Part shown: positions 1 to 6,130 of the stretch, piece by piece
Layout of the letters: each line of letters begins with the position of its first letter
Numbering within the stretch: position 1 is the first letter of the stretch
Assembly: GCA_004552155.1 (NCBI GenBank)
Contig: SFPF01000131.1
Span: forward strand, 1 to 8,100
Length of the DNA stretch: 8,100 bases
DNA from: Bacteroidales bacterium
Lineage (GTDB): Bacteria; Bacteroidota; Bacteroidia; Bacteroidales; Bacteroidaceae
Reading direction: 5' to 3'
The notes under the pieces: generated by a model
The model's database searches: none
What the model saw: the letters and a program-made list of their open reading frames with translations, nothing else
What the model was told of the DNA's origin: nothing
Program-made: the position numbers and the translations under genes

Positions 1-140
1 TCGCTTTTTGGGACACAACCAGCGATACCCTTATTGTAGCAACGCACGGCATCATAAAGAAGACAAACAAAACGCCACAGAAAGAAATAAAAACGGCAGA
101 AGCGTTACGCACAGAATATTTCGATAATAAAAATAGGTAA
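1..140 (+). CDS. RelE/HigB-type toxin (phage Gp49-like), C-terminal part
   Basis: Only the last 45 codons are in the window, read in the frame starting at base 3 and ending with TAA at 138-140; the gene begins upstream. The visible residues include FWDTT, then LIVATHGIIKKTNKTPQKEI, then a helix ending TEYFDNKNR. The core 'hGhhKKTxKTPxxEIxxA' is the hallmark of the Gp49-like/HigB toxin family (PF05973), whose members are ribosome-dependent mRNA endonucleases of the RelE fold. That activity is known for the family and inferred here. The antitoxin gene starts 3 bases after the stop, so the two are almost certainly one transcript with coupled translation. The toxin-first order is the one usual for higBA. 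Too short for the supplied length cut-offs of most gene callers, but the motif makes it secure. Confidence 0.85.
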   Translation, partial: AFWDTTSDTLIVATHGIIKKTNKTPQKEIKTAEALRTEYFDNKNR

Positions 141-143
141 GAC

Positions 144-476
144 ATGGAAACAATGGAATTGACACCGCTTAGCGAAATAGTAGATAAGGTTTGGGGCAAG
201 AAAGGAACGCCCGAGCGCGATGCAATGGAAGTGCAACTGAAAGAAGAGTTGAACACCTACTATGTTGGAGAGGCCATAAAAAAAGAGCGCTTGAGGCAAA
301 ATCTAACACAAGAAGAACTCGGGGAGAAAATCGGTGTGAAGAAATCGCAAATCTCAAAGATTGAAAGTGGCCGGCAAGCGATTACGTTACCGACGATGAG
401 CCGCGTATTCAGGGCACTTGGCATCAATTCTGCGACGCTCGACCTTGGAATGGGTAGAAAAGTTGCCCTTTGGTAA
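144..476 (+). CDS. XRE-family antitoxin (HigA-like)
   Basis: A 110-residue protein with a single helix-turn-helix at about residues 43-95. The pattern is IKKERLRQNLTQEELGEKIG, then recognition helix KKSQISKIESG at 66-76, then a third helix ending FRALGI. The N-terminal 40 residues are an acidic extension that in this family often contacts the toxin, and the C terminus ends in GRKVALW, a tail common in Bacteroidota members. Expected role: bind and neutralise the preceding toxin and repress the shared promoter, which lies outside the window. The ATG at 144 follows the toxin stop by 3 bases, which fixes the start. The gene converges with the DUF349 gene. Function rests on family and on pairing with the toxin. 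Confidence 0.88.
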   Translation: METMELTPLSEIVDKVWGKKGTPERDAMEVQLKEELNTYYVGEAIKKERLRQNLTQEELGEKIGVKKSQISKIESGRQAITLPTMSRVFRALGINSATLDLGMGRKVALW

Positions 477-486
477 TAGTCAAAAA

Positions 487-580
487 GTAGGGGCGTTTTG
501 CAAAAATAGTGCAAGGCGAGCGCAATCAAGTTTACTTGAAATTGCCGAGCTGCAGCCTATTTTATTTAAAACGCCCGTCC
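487..580. repeat. ~94 bp imperfect inverted-repeat element, copy A
   Basis: The left end is GTAG plus GGGCGTTTTGCAAAA (487-505), identical to the start of the element at 4645. The right end is AAAACGCCC at 568-576, followed by GTCCCC, an imperfect mirror of the left end. Nested inside are AAAATAG at 503-509 paired with CTATTTT at 557-563, and TCAAGT (526-531) paired with ACTTGA (534-539), so the whole element could fold into a long hairpin. It starts 10 bases after the antitoxin stop. It resembles a small non-coding mobile (MITE- or REP-like) element. No transposase is visible. Confidence 0.6.
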
Positions 581-589
581 CCTTCCCCC

Positions 590-643
590 AAAAAATAAAA
601 AAACAACGCGGGTGCGCCAACCTTGATTGGCACACCCGCGTTG
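590..643 (-). terminator. Rho-independent terminator of the DUF349 gene
   Basis: The arms at 604-620 and 627-643 form a 17-bp stem with a single mismatch and a 6-base loop. Read on the minus strand, the stem is followed by a T-rich run (complement of 590-603: 13 of 14 bases are T). It lies 27 bases past the stop of the DUF349 gene. On the + strand no T-run follows, so it serves the minus-strand gene; it could still block antitoxin transcripts weakly. Confidence 0.88.
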
Positions 644-670
644 CGCGTATATATATAATATTGTATCCTC

Positions 671-2010
671 TTAGGCTTCTTCGGCCTTGATTTGCTCGCG
701 CACGGCCTTGATTTTTTCTTGAAGGAGCTGGAGGTCTTCTTTGAGGCGCTCAATCTTGCGCGTCACTTCCTGCACGAGGCTATTGCCCGTCTTCGACTTA
801 GAGTTGAAGAAAGAAAGGTTCGTCTCGTAGTTCTTAATCTCGTTGCGCTTCGCTTCGAGTGCCGTTTGCAGGCGGTTGAGTTCGCGCGTGAGTTCCGAGC
901 CTCCTTTTTCTTCCATGCCCTTGCGGAAGTTTTCGAGACGGCGGCGGCCGGCAGTCATGTGCAGGTCTTTATACAGCTTGTCGAGCACTTCGCGGTAACG
1001 CTTGTAGAGCTTGTCCTTTTTGCGGAAAGGCACGTGGCCAATCTCGTTCCACTTGTCTTGCAAGTCGCGCACGGCCTGTGCGCCGGCGGCTTCGGCCGAG
1101 GCGGCAAGGGCTTCGAGCTGCTCGATTACGGCGTTCTTTGCCTCGAGGTTGGCTTCCTCTTCCTCGCGCTGACCTTTCGTCTGCTCGTTCTTGCGGTTGA
1201 AGAACTTGTTGCAAGCCTCGTTGAACCGTTTCCAGATGGCCTCGGAAGCCTTGTGCGGCGCGGGGCCGATGGTCTTCCACTGACGCTGCAACTCAATCAG
1301 CTTGTTGGTCGTGGCAGCCCAGTCGGTGCTTTCGGCAAGTGCCTCTGCGCCTTCGGCGAGTGCAGTCTTGGCGGCGAGGTTGGCAGAGAGCGTGTCGCGC
1401 GTGTTGCGGAAATATTCCGTCTTGGCCTGGAAGAACTTGTCGCAGGCGGCGCGGTAGCGTTCGAAGATAGCCGTGTTGCTCTTCTTTGTGGTGTAGCCGA
1501 TAGTCTTCCAGCGTGCCTGTGCTTCGAGCACAGCCTTTGTTTGCTCGTCCCACGCGGCGAAGTTTGTGAGCGCGGCGAGGTCGATGGCTTCGAGTTGCTC
1601 GCAGATTTCCGTCTTGAGGCGGAGATTTTCTTCTTCGCGGGCTTTGAGTTCCTCGAAATAGGCTTGGTGGCGCTTGTTCACCACGGTGGAAGCCTCCTTA
1701 AAGCGGTTCCAAATCTCTTCGCGCAACTCTTTGGCCACGGGGCCCGTCTCGCGGAACTCCTGATGCAGCGTCTGCAACTGGTGGAAAGCAGAAACGGGGT
1801 CGGCCACCTCGGCCAGTTTCTCGGCGCTCTCGCAGAGGCGCGTCTTGATTTCGAGATTTTTCTTGAAGTCGTAGGCGCGGAACTCATGGTTGAGGCGCAG
1901 CTGGTCGTAATATTGCTCCGTGTAGAGCTGATAGTTCTTCCAAAGTTCCGTGGCCTTCTCGGCAGGCACGAGTTTCAGCTCGTTCCATTCTGCCTGCAAC
2001 TGCTTTGCTT
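671..2010 (-). CDS. DUF349 coiled-coil repeat protein, main (C-terminal) fragment
   Basis: This frame encodes about 445 residues, with a recognisable run of DUF349 repeats (PF03993). Each repeat has the core LQxxWKxIGxxPxKxSxxIWxRFxxACDxFF. Counting from the Met at 1999, repeats lie near residues 1-31, 78-113, 160-192, 238-269 and 313-345, followed by a coiled coil at about 373-440 (NRLQTALEAKRNEI onward). No signal peptide or membrane segment is visible, so it is likely cytosolic; the biochemical role of the family is not established. The Met at 1999 is not the true start: similarity continues upstream as AKQLQAEWNE, and the rest of the gene is in another frame from about 2011 (separate entry). 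The protein would be about 580 residues if repaired. It ends at a strong terminator. Confidence 0.85.
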
Positions 2011-2413
2011 CTGCTTGAAGCGCTCTATAATGGCGAGCTTGCGCTCGAGGTTCTGCTGCTTTTCCTGTTCTGCCTGGGCGAAGGCTTCGGCGCGCTTCTG
2101 GCGCAGCAGGTTATATTGTTCCTTGAAAGCCTCTTCTTCCGTGTCGGGCTCGGGCATGAAGTCCTCTGCTGCCCCGCCGCCGGCGATGAAAGCCTCGCGG
2201 TCGGCCGCCGTCTTCTGCGCTTGCAGGCGGTAGTACACCACTTTGAGGTGTTCCAGTTCGGCGCGGTCCACGCTCTCGCTGCTTTCTGCCAGTTCCTTGA
2301 GTTTGTCGATTACCTCCTGCTTAGAGGCAAATACCTGTCTCTTGGCGTTTTCGGCGTTTTCAGCGTTTTCCTCGGCTGAGAACTTCGGCTTCCGTGTTCT
2401 TGATTTCTTCCAT
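1975..2413 (-). CDS. DUF349 protein, N-terminal fragment (frameshifted)
   Basis: This is the 5' part of the same gene. ATG at 2413 gives MEEIKNTEAEVLS, then the frame runs into a stop within 18 codons. Switching frame at about 2376-2385 (one base too many, or two missing) gives AEENAENAENAKRQVF and an open helical region (SKQEVIDKLKELAE, ELEHLKVVYYRLQAQ, then KRAEAFAQAEQEKQQNLERK). This runs to about 2011, where one missing base after the codons for ERFKQ puts EAKQLQAEWNE out of frame; the shifted frame stops at 1975. The N-terminal acidic, Ala/Glu/Asn-rich leader is usual for Bacteroidota DUF349 proteins. A promoter candidate lies about 105 bases upstream. Whether the two breaks are real or read errors cannot be told from one sequence. 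Confidence 0.7.
2344..2370. repeat. Three tandem 9-nt repeats in the DUF349 gene
   Basis: GGCGTTTTC, GGCGTTTTC and AGCGTTTTC lie head to tail. On the minus strand they encode the AEN/AEN/AEN tract of the N-terminal leader. The first frame break of the gene is within about 15 bases, so slippage in or near this tract may be its cause. Confidence 0.8.
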
Positions 2414-2454
2414 GATGTTGTGGAAAATAACGTAAGAGATTAAAAAGAGTTCTT

Positions 2455-2489
2455 ATTTCCCTGCATCATAGAGCACGTTGCAGGGAAAT
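2455..2489. other. Perfect 11-bp hairpin in the leader of the DUF349 gene
   Basis: ATTTCCCTGCA (2455-2465) and TGCAGGGAAAT (2479-2489) are perfect inverted repeats with a 13-base loop. It sits between the candidate promoter and the start codon, so it would be in the 5' untranslated RNA. A T-run of five occurs a few bases after it on the minus strand, so an attenuator or an incomplete terminator for corA read-through are both possible; a bipartite protein-binding site is a third option. Confidence 0.5.
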
Positions 2490-2517
2490 ATCATACATAT
2501 TATTATATAAGATAGTG

Positions 2518-2548
2518 CAAATAAAAGGATTTTTCACGTTCTGACAAA
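2518..2548 (-). promoter_or_regulatory. Candidate Bacteroidota promoter of the DUF349 gene
   Basis: On the minus strand TTTG (2548-2545), a 19-base spacer and TTTATTTG (2525-2518) fit the phylum's -33 TTTG / -7 TAnnTTTG arrangement with one mismatch in the -7 element. It lies in the AT-rich gap between corA and the DUF349 start, giving a leader of roughly 100 bases that contains the hairpin at 2455-2489. Confidence 0.45.
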
Positions 2549-2591
2549 ACTTTGCCAGCGTTTTTTGCCTTTCTGCGCGGCTGAGGCTGCT

Positions 2592-3146
2592 TCAGATCCA
2601 CGTTTTGCGGCGGAAAAGCCAATAGAAGATGCCTGTAACTGAGAAGGAAAGCACGATAACCAAGGGGAAGCCCCACCACGTGTCCTCCATGCCCGAGAGC
2701 AGGTTCATGCCGAAGATGCTGGCAATGAGTGTGGGGAACATGAGGATAATCGACACGGAGGTCATCTGCTTCATCACGCCGGCCATGTTGTTGTTGATGA
2801 TGCTGGCGTAGGTCTCCATCGTGGAGTCGAGAATGTTCGTGTAGATGTTGGTCGTTTCGCGCGCCTGGTTCATCTCGATCGTCACGTCCTCGATAAGGTC
2901 TGCGTCGAGTTCGTCGACGGGCAGCTTGAATTTCAGTTTGGAGAGCAGCGTTTCGTTGCCGCGGATAGAGGTGATGAAATATGTGAGGCTGTCTTGCAGG
3001 CGTGAGAGGCCGATGAGGTCCTCGTTGTCGATGCGGCGGTCAAGGTTGCGCTTGGCTTCTTCGAGCAGCACGTTGATTTGCTTCAATCTCTTCAAGTACC
3101 ACACGGCGGCAGAGTAGAAAAGGCGGAACACGAGGTCCACGGAGTC
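2592..3146 (-). pseudogene. corA: CorA-family Mg2+ transporter, membrane-domain fragment
   Basis: This frame carries the C-terminal two thirds of a CorA channel. It begins DSVDLVFRLFYSAAVWYLKR, continues with the long stalk helices (EEAKRNLDRRIDNEDLIGLS; TNIYTNILDSTMETYASII) and the pore helix MTSVSIILMFPTLIASIF. Next come the family signature GMN (bases 2711-2703), a short acidic periplasmic loop (GMEDTWW), the second membrane helix (FPLVIVLSFSVTGIFYWLF) and the basic tail RRKTWI. CorA forms inner-membrane pentamers that import Mg2+, with GMN as selectivity filter; this is family knowledge. The gene is out of frame with its N-terminal part, and the linking segment is too short, so as written it cannot make a full channel. 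The true start is in the upstream fragment, not the GTG at 3140. Confidence 0.82.
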
Positions 3147-3459
3147 GGTAGTTGCACACCGTGATGCAGATGCCCTTGTTGAGGATAATGCCGAGGGGGA
3201 TAGTAGTGTGGGGCGTGCGGCTGGCCACTTCCTTTACGTAGGGAATGCGTAAGATAATGAGCGTCCAGCCCTCGTCGTATTCGTAACGCGAGCGCTCGTC
3301 CTTATCTCGGATGTCGTCAAGGAAATAATCGGGTACGTGGAGCTTGTTGAAAAGGAAATCCTCGTCGTCGGGCGTGGGGCAAGTTACCTGCGTCCAGCAG
3401 TCGGGCGCCCATTCGTCGAGGGTACGCAGCGTGTGGTTAGTGTTCCAGTAGGTTCGCAT
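3147..3459 (-). pseudogene. corA: CorA-family Mg2+ transporter, N-terminal fragment
   Basis: From MRTYWNTNHTLRTLDEWAPD the frame shows the cytosolic domain typical of Bacteroidota CorA proteins: CWTQVTCPTPDDEDFL, then VPDYFLDDIRDKDERSRYE, WTLIILRIPYVKE and TTIPLGIILNKGICITVCNY. After NY at about 3148 it loses the family and enters nonsense (RLRGPRVPP), while the continuation DSVDLVFRL is in a different frame. I chose ATG 3459 because homologous proteins typically begin MRT; an in-frame ATG at 3483 would add MQKKQRTT. From my knowledge of the family, about 20 residues are normally present between the VC motif and VDLVFRL. A deletion of 3n+2 bases is therefore more likely than a single-base change. 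Confidence 0.8.
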
Positions 3460-3497
3460 AGTAGTACGTTGTTTCTTTTGCATACGGCGACAGCCAA

Positions 3498-3627
3498 GGC
3501 GTGGGCTTTGCCGTTAATGCAAGAGCAAACCCGCCTGTCAGCACTGTGCCGTAGTTTCCGCGTGATAATCGTCCATAATTTCTAAAAATAATATTGCCGA
3601 TTTCAGAGAAAAAGGTCGCGAAATCGG
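3498..3627 (-). other. Long corA leader with two possible hairpins
   Basis: If transcription starts from the promoter at 3649-3680, the corA leader is about 180 bases. It holds CCGATTTC (3597-3604) paired with GAAATCGG (3620-3627), and closer to the gene an imperfect stem between 3498-3511 and 3525-3535 (GGCG, then TTTGC, pairing with GCAAA and CGCC). I do not recognise it as a known magnesium riboswitch. Confidence 0.35.
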
Positions 3628-3648
3628 TCTTTCTGCTTTAATTCGCTG

Positions 3649-3680
3649 CAAAACTAACAATAATTAAGTAATTGAACAAT
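3649..3680 (-). promoter_or_regulatory. Bacteroidota-type promoter upstream of corA
   Basis: On the minus strand TTG (3679-3677), a 20-base spacer and TAGTTTTG (3656-3649) match the phylum consensus -7 TAnnTTTG exactly, with a spacing close to the usual 19-21. It lies in the 257-base gap between menA and corA and points at corA. It is one of the best signs that this is Bacteroidota DNA. Confidence 0.62.
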
Positions 3681-3740
3681 GCTTTTCCGCCGTTCCCTCA
3701 AATTTTTATAGCAGAAAGTTGCGATTTGATGCCTTTGCCT

Positions 3741-4616
3741 CTACTGCGCCAGCAATGCCATGGCGGTGAGGAGGGCGAAGGTGAGCATGTTGCGCGAGGT
3801 GAAGCCGAGGATACGGTTGAGGGCGCGGCCTTCGCGTATTTGCGTCATCTTGCGCCACGTGAGGTAGTGGGGCAGGAGGTAGAGCATGGGCAAAATGGCG
3901 AGCCAAAGGTTGCCTTCCAACGACATGAACGCCACGAGCACGTAGGCCGCCACGCCTTGCAGCAGATAGAACAGGCTGCCGAAGCGCTCGCCCAAAGCCA
4001 CGACCAGCGTGCGCTTGCCCGAAAGGCGGTCCTGCTCGCGGTCGCGGTAGTTGTTGAGCACGAGGAGCGTGTCAATCAGCAGTCCGCAGGCAGCGGATAG
4101 CAGCCACACCTCGCGGCAGAAGCCGCCCGCCTCTACATAATAAGTGCCCGCTACGGGCACGAAACCGAAGAACACCCACACCAGCACGTCGCCGAAACCG
4201 CAATAACTCAGCAGGGTGGTGTAGAGAAAGGCAAACACGACGCACGCCGCGCCGATGCCCACGAGCATCCAGCCGCCGTAGGGCAGGAGACACAGTCCGC
4301 AGGCGCAGGCTACGGCCAGCGTGGCGGCTATGCCCCAGCGCATGGCGCGGGGCGTTATCCAGCCCTGCTGGCACGCCCTTTCAGGGCCGAGGCGGTCGTC
4401 GCGGTCGGTTTTTTTGAGAAAATCAAAAAGGTCGTTGATGAAATTGGCGGCAATCTGCATGAATGTGGCGAAGAGCACGCACAGCACGGCGGGCGCGAGG
4501 CTGAACTTGCCTTGCGAGGCGGCCAGCGCAGAAGCCAAGACCACGGGAATAAGTGCCGCCGAGAGCGTTTTGGGACGGGCGGCCAGTATCCAGGCTTTGG
4601 GGGAGTTTTGCTTCAT
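3741..4616 (-). CDS. menA: 1,4-dihydroxy-2-naphthoate polyprenyltransferase (MenA)
   Basis: An intact 291-residue integral membrane protein of the UbiA prenyltransferase family. It attaches the polyprenyl chain to 1,4-dihydroxy-2-naphthoate in menaquinone synthesis, at the inner membrane. Seen: the MenA start AARPKTLSAALIP (12-24), first Asp-rich motif NDLFDFLKKTD (61-71) for diphosphate/Mg2+ binding, followed by DDRLGPERACQQGWI, and second motif NNYRDREQD (188-196) with GKRTL after it. About eight hydrophobic segments are visible and the length is normal. The ATG at 4616 is preceded by CCCCCCCAATCACC with no ribosome binding sequence, usual for Bacteroidota. It lies downstream of topB on the same strand but is separated by a 131-base gap holding a repeat element, so shared transcription is uncertain. 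Menaquinone is the anaerobic respiratory quinone of this phylum. Confidence 0.93.
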   Translation of the reverse strand: MKQNSPKAWILAARPKTLSAALIPVVLASALAASQGKFSLAPAVLCVLFATFMQIAANFINDLFDFLKKTDRDDRLGPERACQQGWITPRAMRWGIAATLAVACACGLCLLPYGGWMLVGIGAACVVFAFLYTTLLSYCGFGDVLVWVFFGFVPVAGTYYVEAGGFCREVWLLSAACGLLIDTLLVLNNYRDREQDRLSGKRTLVVALGERFGSLFYLLQGVAAYVLVAFMSLEGNLWLAILPMLYLLPHYLTWRKMTQIREGRALNRILGFTSRNMLTFALLTAMALLAQ

Positions 4617-4644
4617 GGTGATTGGGGGGGCTCAGGTGTCACGA

Positions 4645-4734
4645 GTAGGGGCGTTTTGCAAAACGCCCGGAAAATGGTTGATTCATTGGTTGCCATTCGG
4701 CGCACACGGCGGGCGTTTTGCAAAACGCCCCTAC
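4645..4734. repeat. 90 bp palindromic repeat element, copy B
   Basis: Both ends carry the same perfect 20-nt palindrome GGGCGTTTTGCAAAACGCCC (4649-4668 and 4711-4730). The outer flanks are GTAG (4645-4648) and CTAC (4731-4734), giving 24-bp terminal inverted repeats around a 42-base centre. It occupies most of the gap between topB and menA. Its left 19 bases equal those of copy A at 487. The structure suggests a small non-autonomous mobile element, or a REP-like hairpin that could end or stabilise the topB transcript. No target-site duplication is evident to me. Confidence 0.8.
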
Positions 4735-4747
4735 TTGTGTTTACTAA

Positions 4748-6130
4748 TTATTGCTTAAACGGCTTGCGCCAGTCGCAGCCTTCCTTCCAGCGCGAGCAGC
4801 CATAGGCGGTTTTGCCTTTGATGACTTTGCCGATGCCGCATTGCGGGCAGATGCTGCCGGCGCGAATCACGCGCTTGCGCTGCTTCGGTTGCTCGTCCTG
4901 GCTCGCGGCAGCTTGGGGCGGGGTGGCGGCAGGCGCTTCGAACGTGACGCGGCGATTGGAGTTGTCCGAGAGCACTTGCACGACCACGTCCGAGACCATT
5001 TGCTTCAACTCGCCGATAAACTGCGCCGGGCTGTACTCCCGCTGCTCTATGAGGCGCAGGCGGTGCTCCCAAATGCCCGTCAGCTCCACGCTTTTGAGCA
5101 AATCCTCCTTAATCAGTCCAATCAGCTCTACGCCCGTCGGCGTGGCGATGAGCGACTTGCGCTGCTTGCGGATATACTGCCGCTTGAAGAGCGTCTCGAT
5201 AATGGCGGCGCGGGTAGAGGGGCGGCCGATGCCGTTTTGCTTCAATGCCTCGCGCAGGCTCTCGTCGTCCACCATCTTGCCCGCCGTCTCCATAGCACGG
5301 AGCAGCGTGGCCTCGGTGTAGGGCTTGGGCGGTTGTGTAGTCTTCTTCGTGAGCCCCGGCTTGTGCGGGCCGCTTTCCCCTTTCGCGAAAGCGGGGAGCG
5401 TGCGCTCCTCGGCATTGTCGGCGGCGGAGTTTTTTGCGGCTGCCTCATCGTCAGGCTCATTTGCCGGCACGCCCGCCGCGCCCGATGCAGGCACGTCGCG
5501 CCAGCCCGCCTCGAGAATTTGCTTGCCCGAAGCGCGGAAGTTCACGCCGGCGGCCTCGCCCGTGACGGTCGTTGTGGAAAATTTACAGTCGGGATAGAAG
5601 TTTTGGATAAAACGGCGGCAAATCAGGTCGTACACGTTGCGTTCCACGTCGGTCAGCGCGTTAGCCGGCTCGCCCGTGGGGATAATGGCGTGGTGGTCGG
5701 TCACCTTAGAATTGTCGAACACCTTTTTGCTTTTGCGTAGCGGTGCGCCGCGCAAGGGCGTGAGCAGGTTGCCGTAGACTGGTGCGATGCCGTTGAGAAT
5801 ACCTTTACATTTAGGATAGATGTCGTCCGTGAGATACGTTGTGTCTACGCGCGGATAGGTGGTGAGTTTGCGCTCGTAGAGGCCTTGGATGATTTGCAGC
5901 GTCTGCTCGGCAGAATAGCCGAACTTCTTGTTGCATTCCACTTGCAGCCCCGTGAGGTCGAAGAGGCGCGGCGGTGCTTCCGTGCCGTTTTTCTTGGTCA
6001 CGGAAGTCACGGTGAACGGCGTTCCCTCAATTTTGGCCAGTGCGGCGCGTCCTTCCTCCTCCGTCTTGAAGCCTCGGCGCAGCGCACCCTTTTTGTCGCC
6101 CGGCGCGGCGGTTTCTTCTTCTTCGTCGTC
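4748..6130 (-). CDS. topB: DNA topoisomerase III, C-terminal fragment with active-site Tyr
   Basis: This frame holds the rest of topoisomerase III, which cuts one strand and decatenates DNA. The catalytic tyrosine is in KLTTYPRVDTTYL (Tyr codon at 5857-5855, about residue 316 of the repaired protein). It is followed by ITGE-like DHHAIIPTGE, the family stretch KPYTEATLLRAMETAGKMV, and NGIGRPSTRAAIIETLFKR. The C terminus is a zinc ribbon (CPQCGIGKV, then YGC, then GCDW). Between them lies a charged, Ala/Asp/Lys-rich insert at about 5370-5470. The first start codon in this frame is GTG at 6010, but homology runs upstream (EEGRAALAKIEGTPFTVTS) to about 6130, where the N-terminal part is in another frame. 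The repaired protein would be about 685 residues, normal for Bacteroidota TopB. Confidence 0.9.
   Translation of the reverse strand, partial: DDEEEETAAPGDKKGALRRGFKTEEEGRAALAKIEGTPFTVTSVTKKNGTEAPPRLFDLTGLQVECNKKFGYSAEQTLQIIQGLYERKLTTYPRVDTTYLTDDIYPKCKGILNGIAPVYGNLLTPLRGAPLRKSKKVFDNSKVTDHHAIIPTGEPANALTDVERNVYDLICRRFIQNFYPDCKFSTTTVTGEAAGVNFRASGKQILEAGWRDVPASGAAGVPANEPDDEAAAKNSAADNAEERTLPAFAKGESGPHKPGLTKKTTQPPKPYTEATLLRAMETAGKMVDDESLREALKQNGIGRPSTRAAIIETLFKRQYIRKQRKSLIATPTGVELIGLIKEDLLKSVELTGIWEHRLRLIEQREYSPAQFIGELKQMVSDVVVQVLSDNSNRRVTFEAPAATPPQAAASQDEQPKQRKRVIRAGSICPQCGIGKVIKGKTAYGCSRWKEGCDWRKPFKQ

Noticed and set aside
692..2233. 513-codon open frame on the + strand opposite the DUF349 gene
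   Set aside because: It is antisense to a clear repeat protein, is made of Leu/Val/Phe-rich strings typical of the complement of Glu/Lys/Ala codons, and shows no known domain.
2592..3140. Separate short CorA-like gene starting at GTG 3140
   Set aside because: The upstream fragment supplies the matching N-terminal domain and ends exactly where this begins, so they are one broken gene.
4072..4374. Arg-rich minus-strand frame overlapping menA
   Set aside because: It is an alternate frame inside an intact, motif-complete menA.
4649..4730. Paired palindromes as an ordinary Rho-independent terminator of topB
   Set aside because: Neither hairpin is followed by a T-run on the minus strand, and the ends recur at 487; a repeat element explains them better, though termination is still possible.
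4751..5740. 329-codon open frame on the + strand opposite topB
   Set aside because: Antisense shadow of GC-rich topB coding sequence; Ala/Arg/Leu-rich with no motif.
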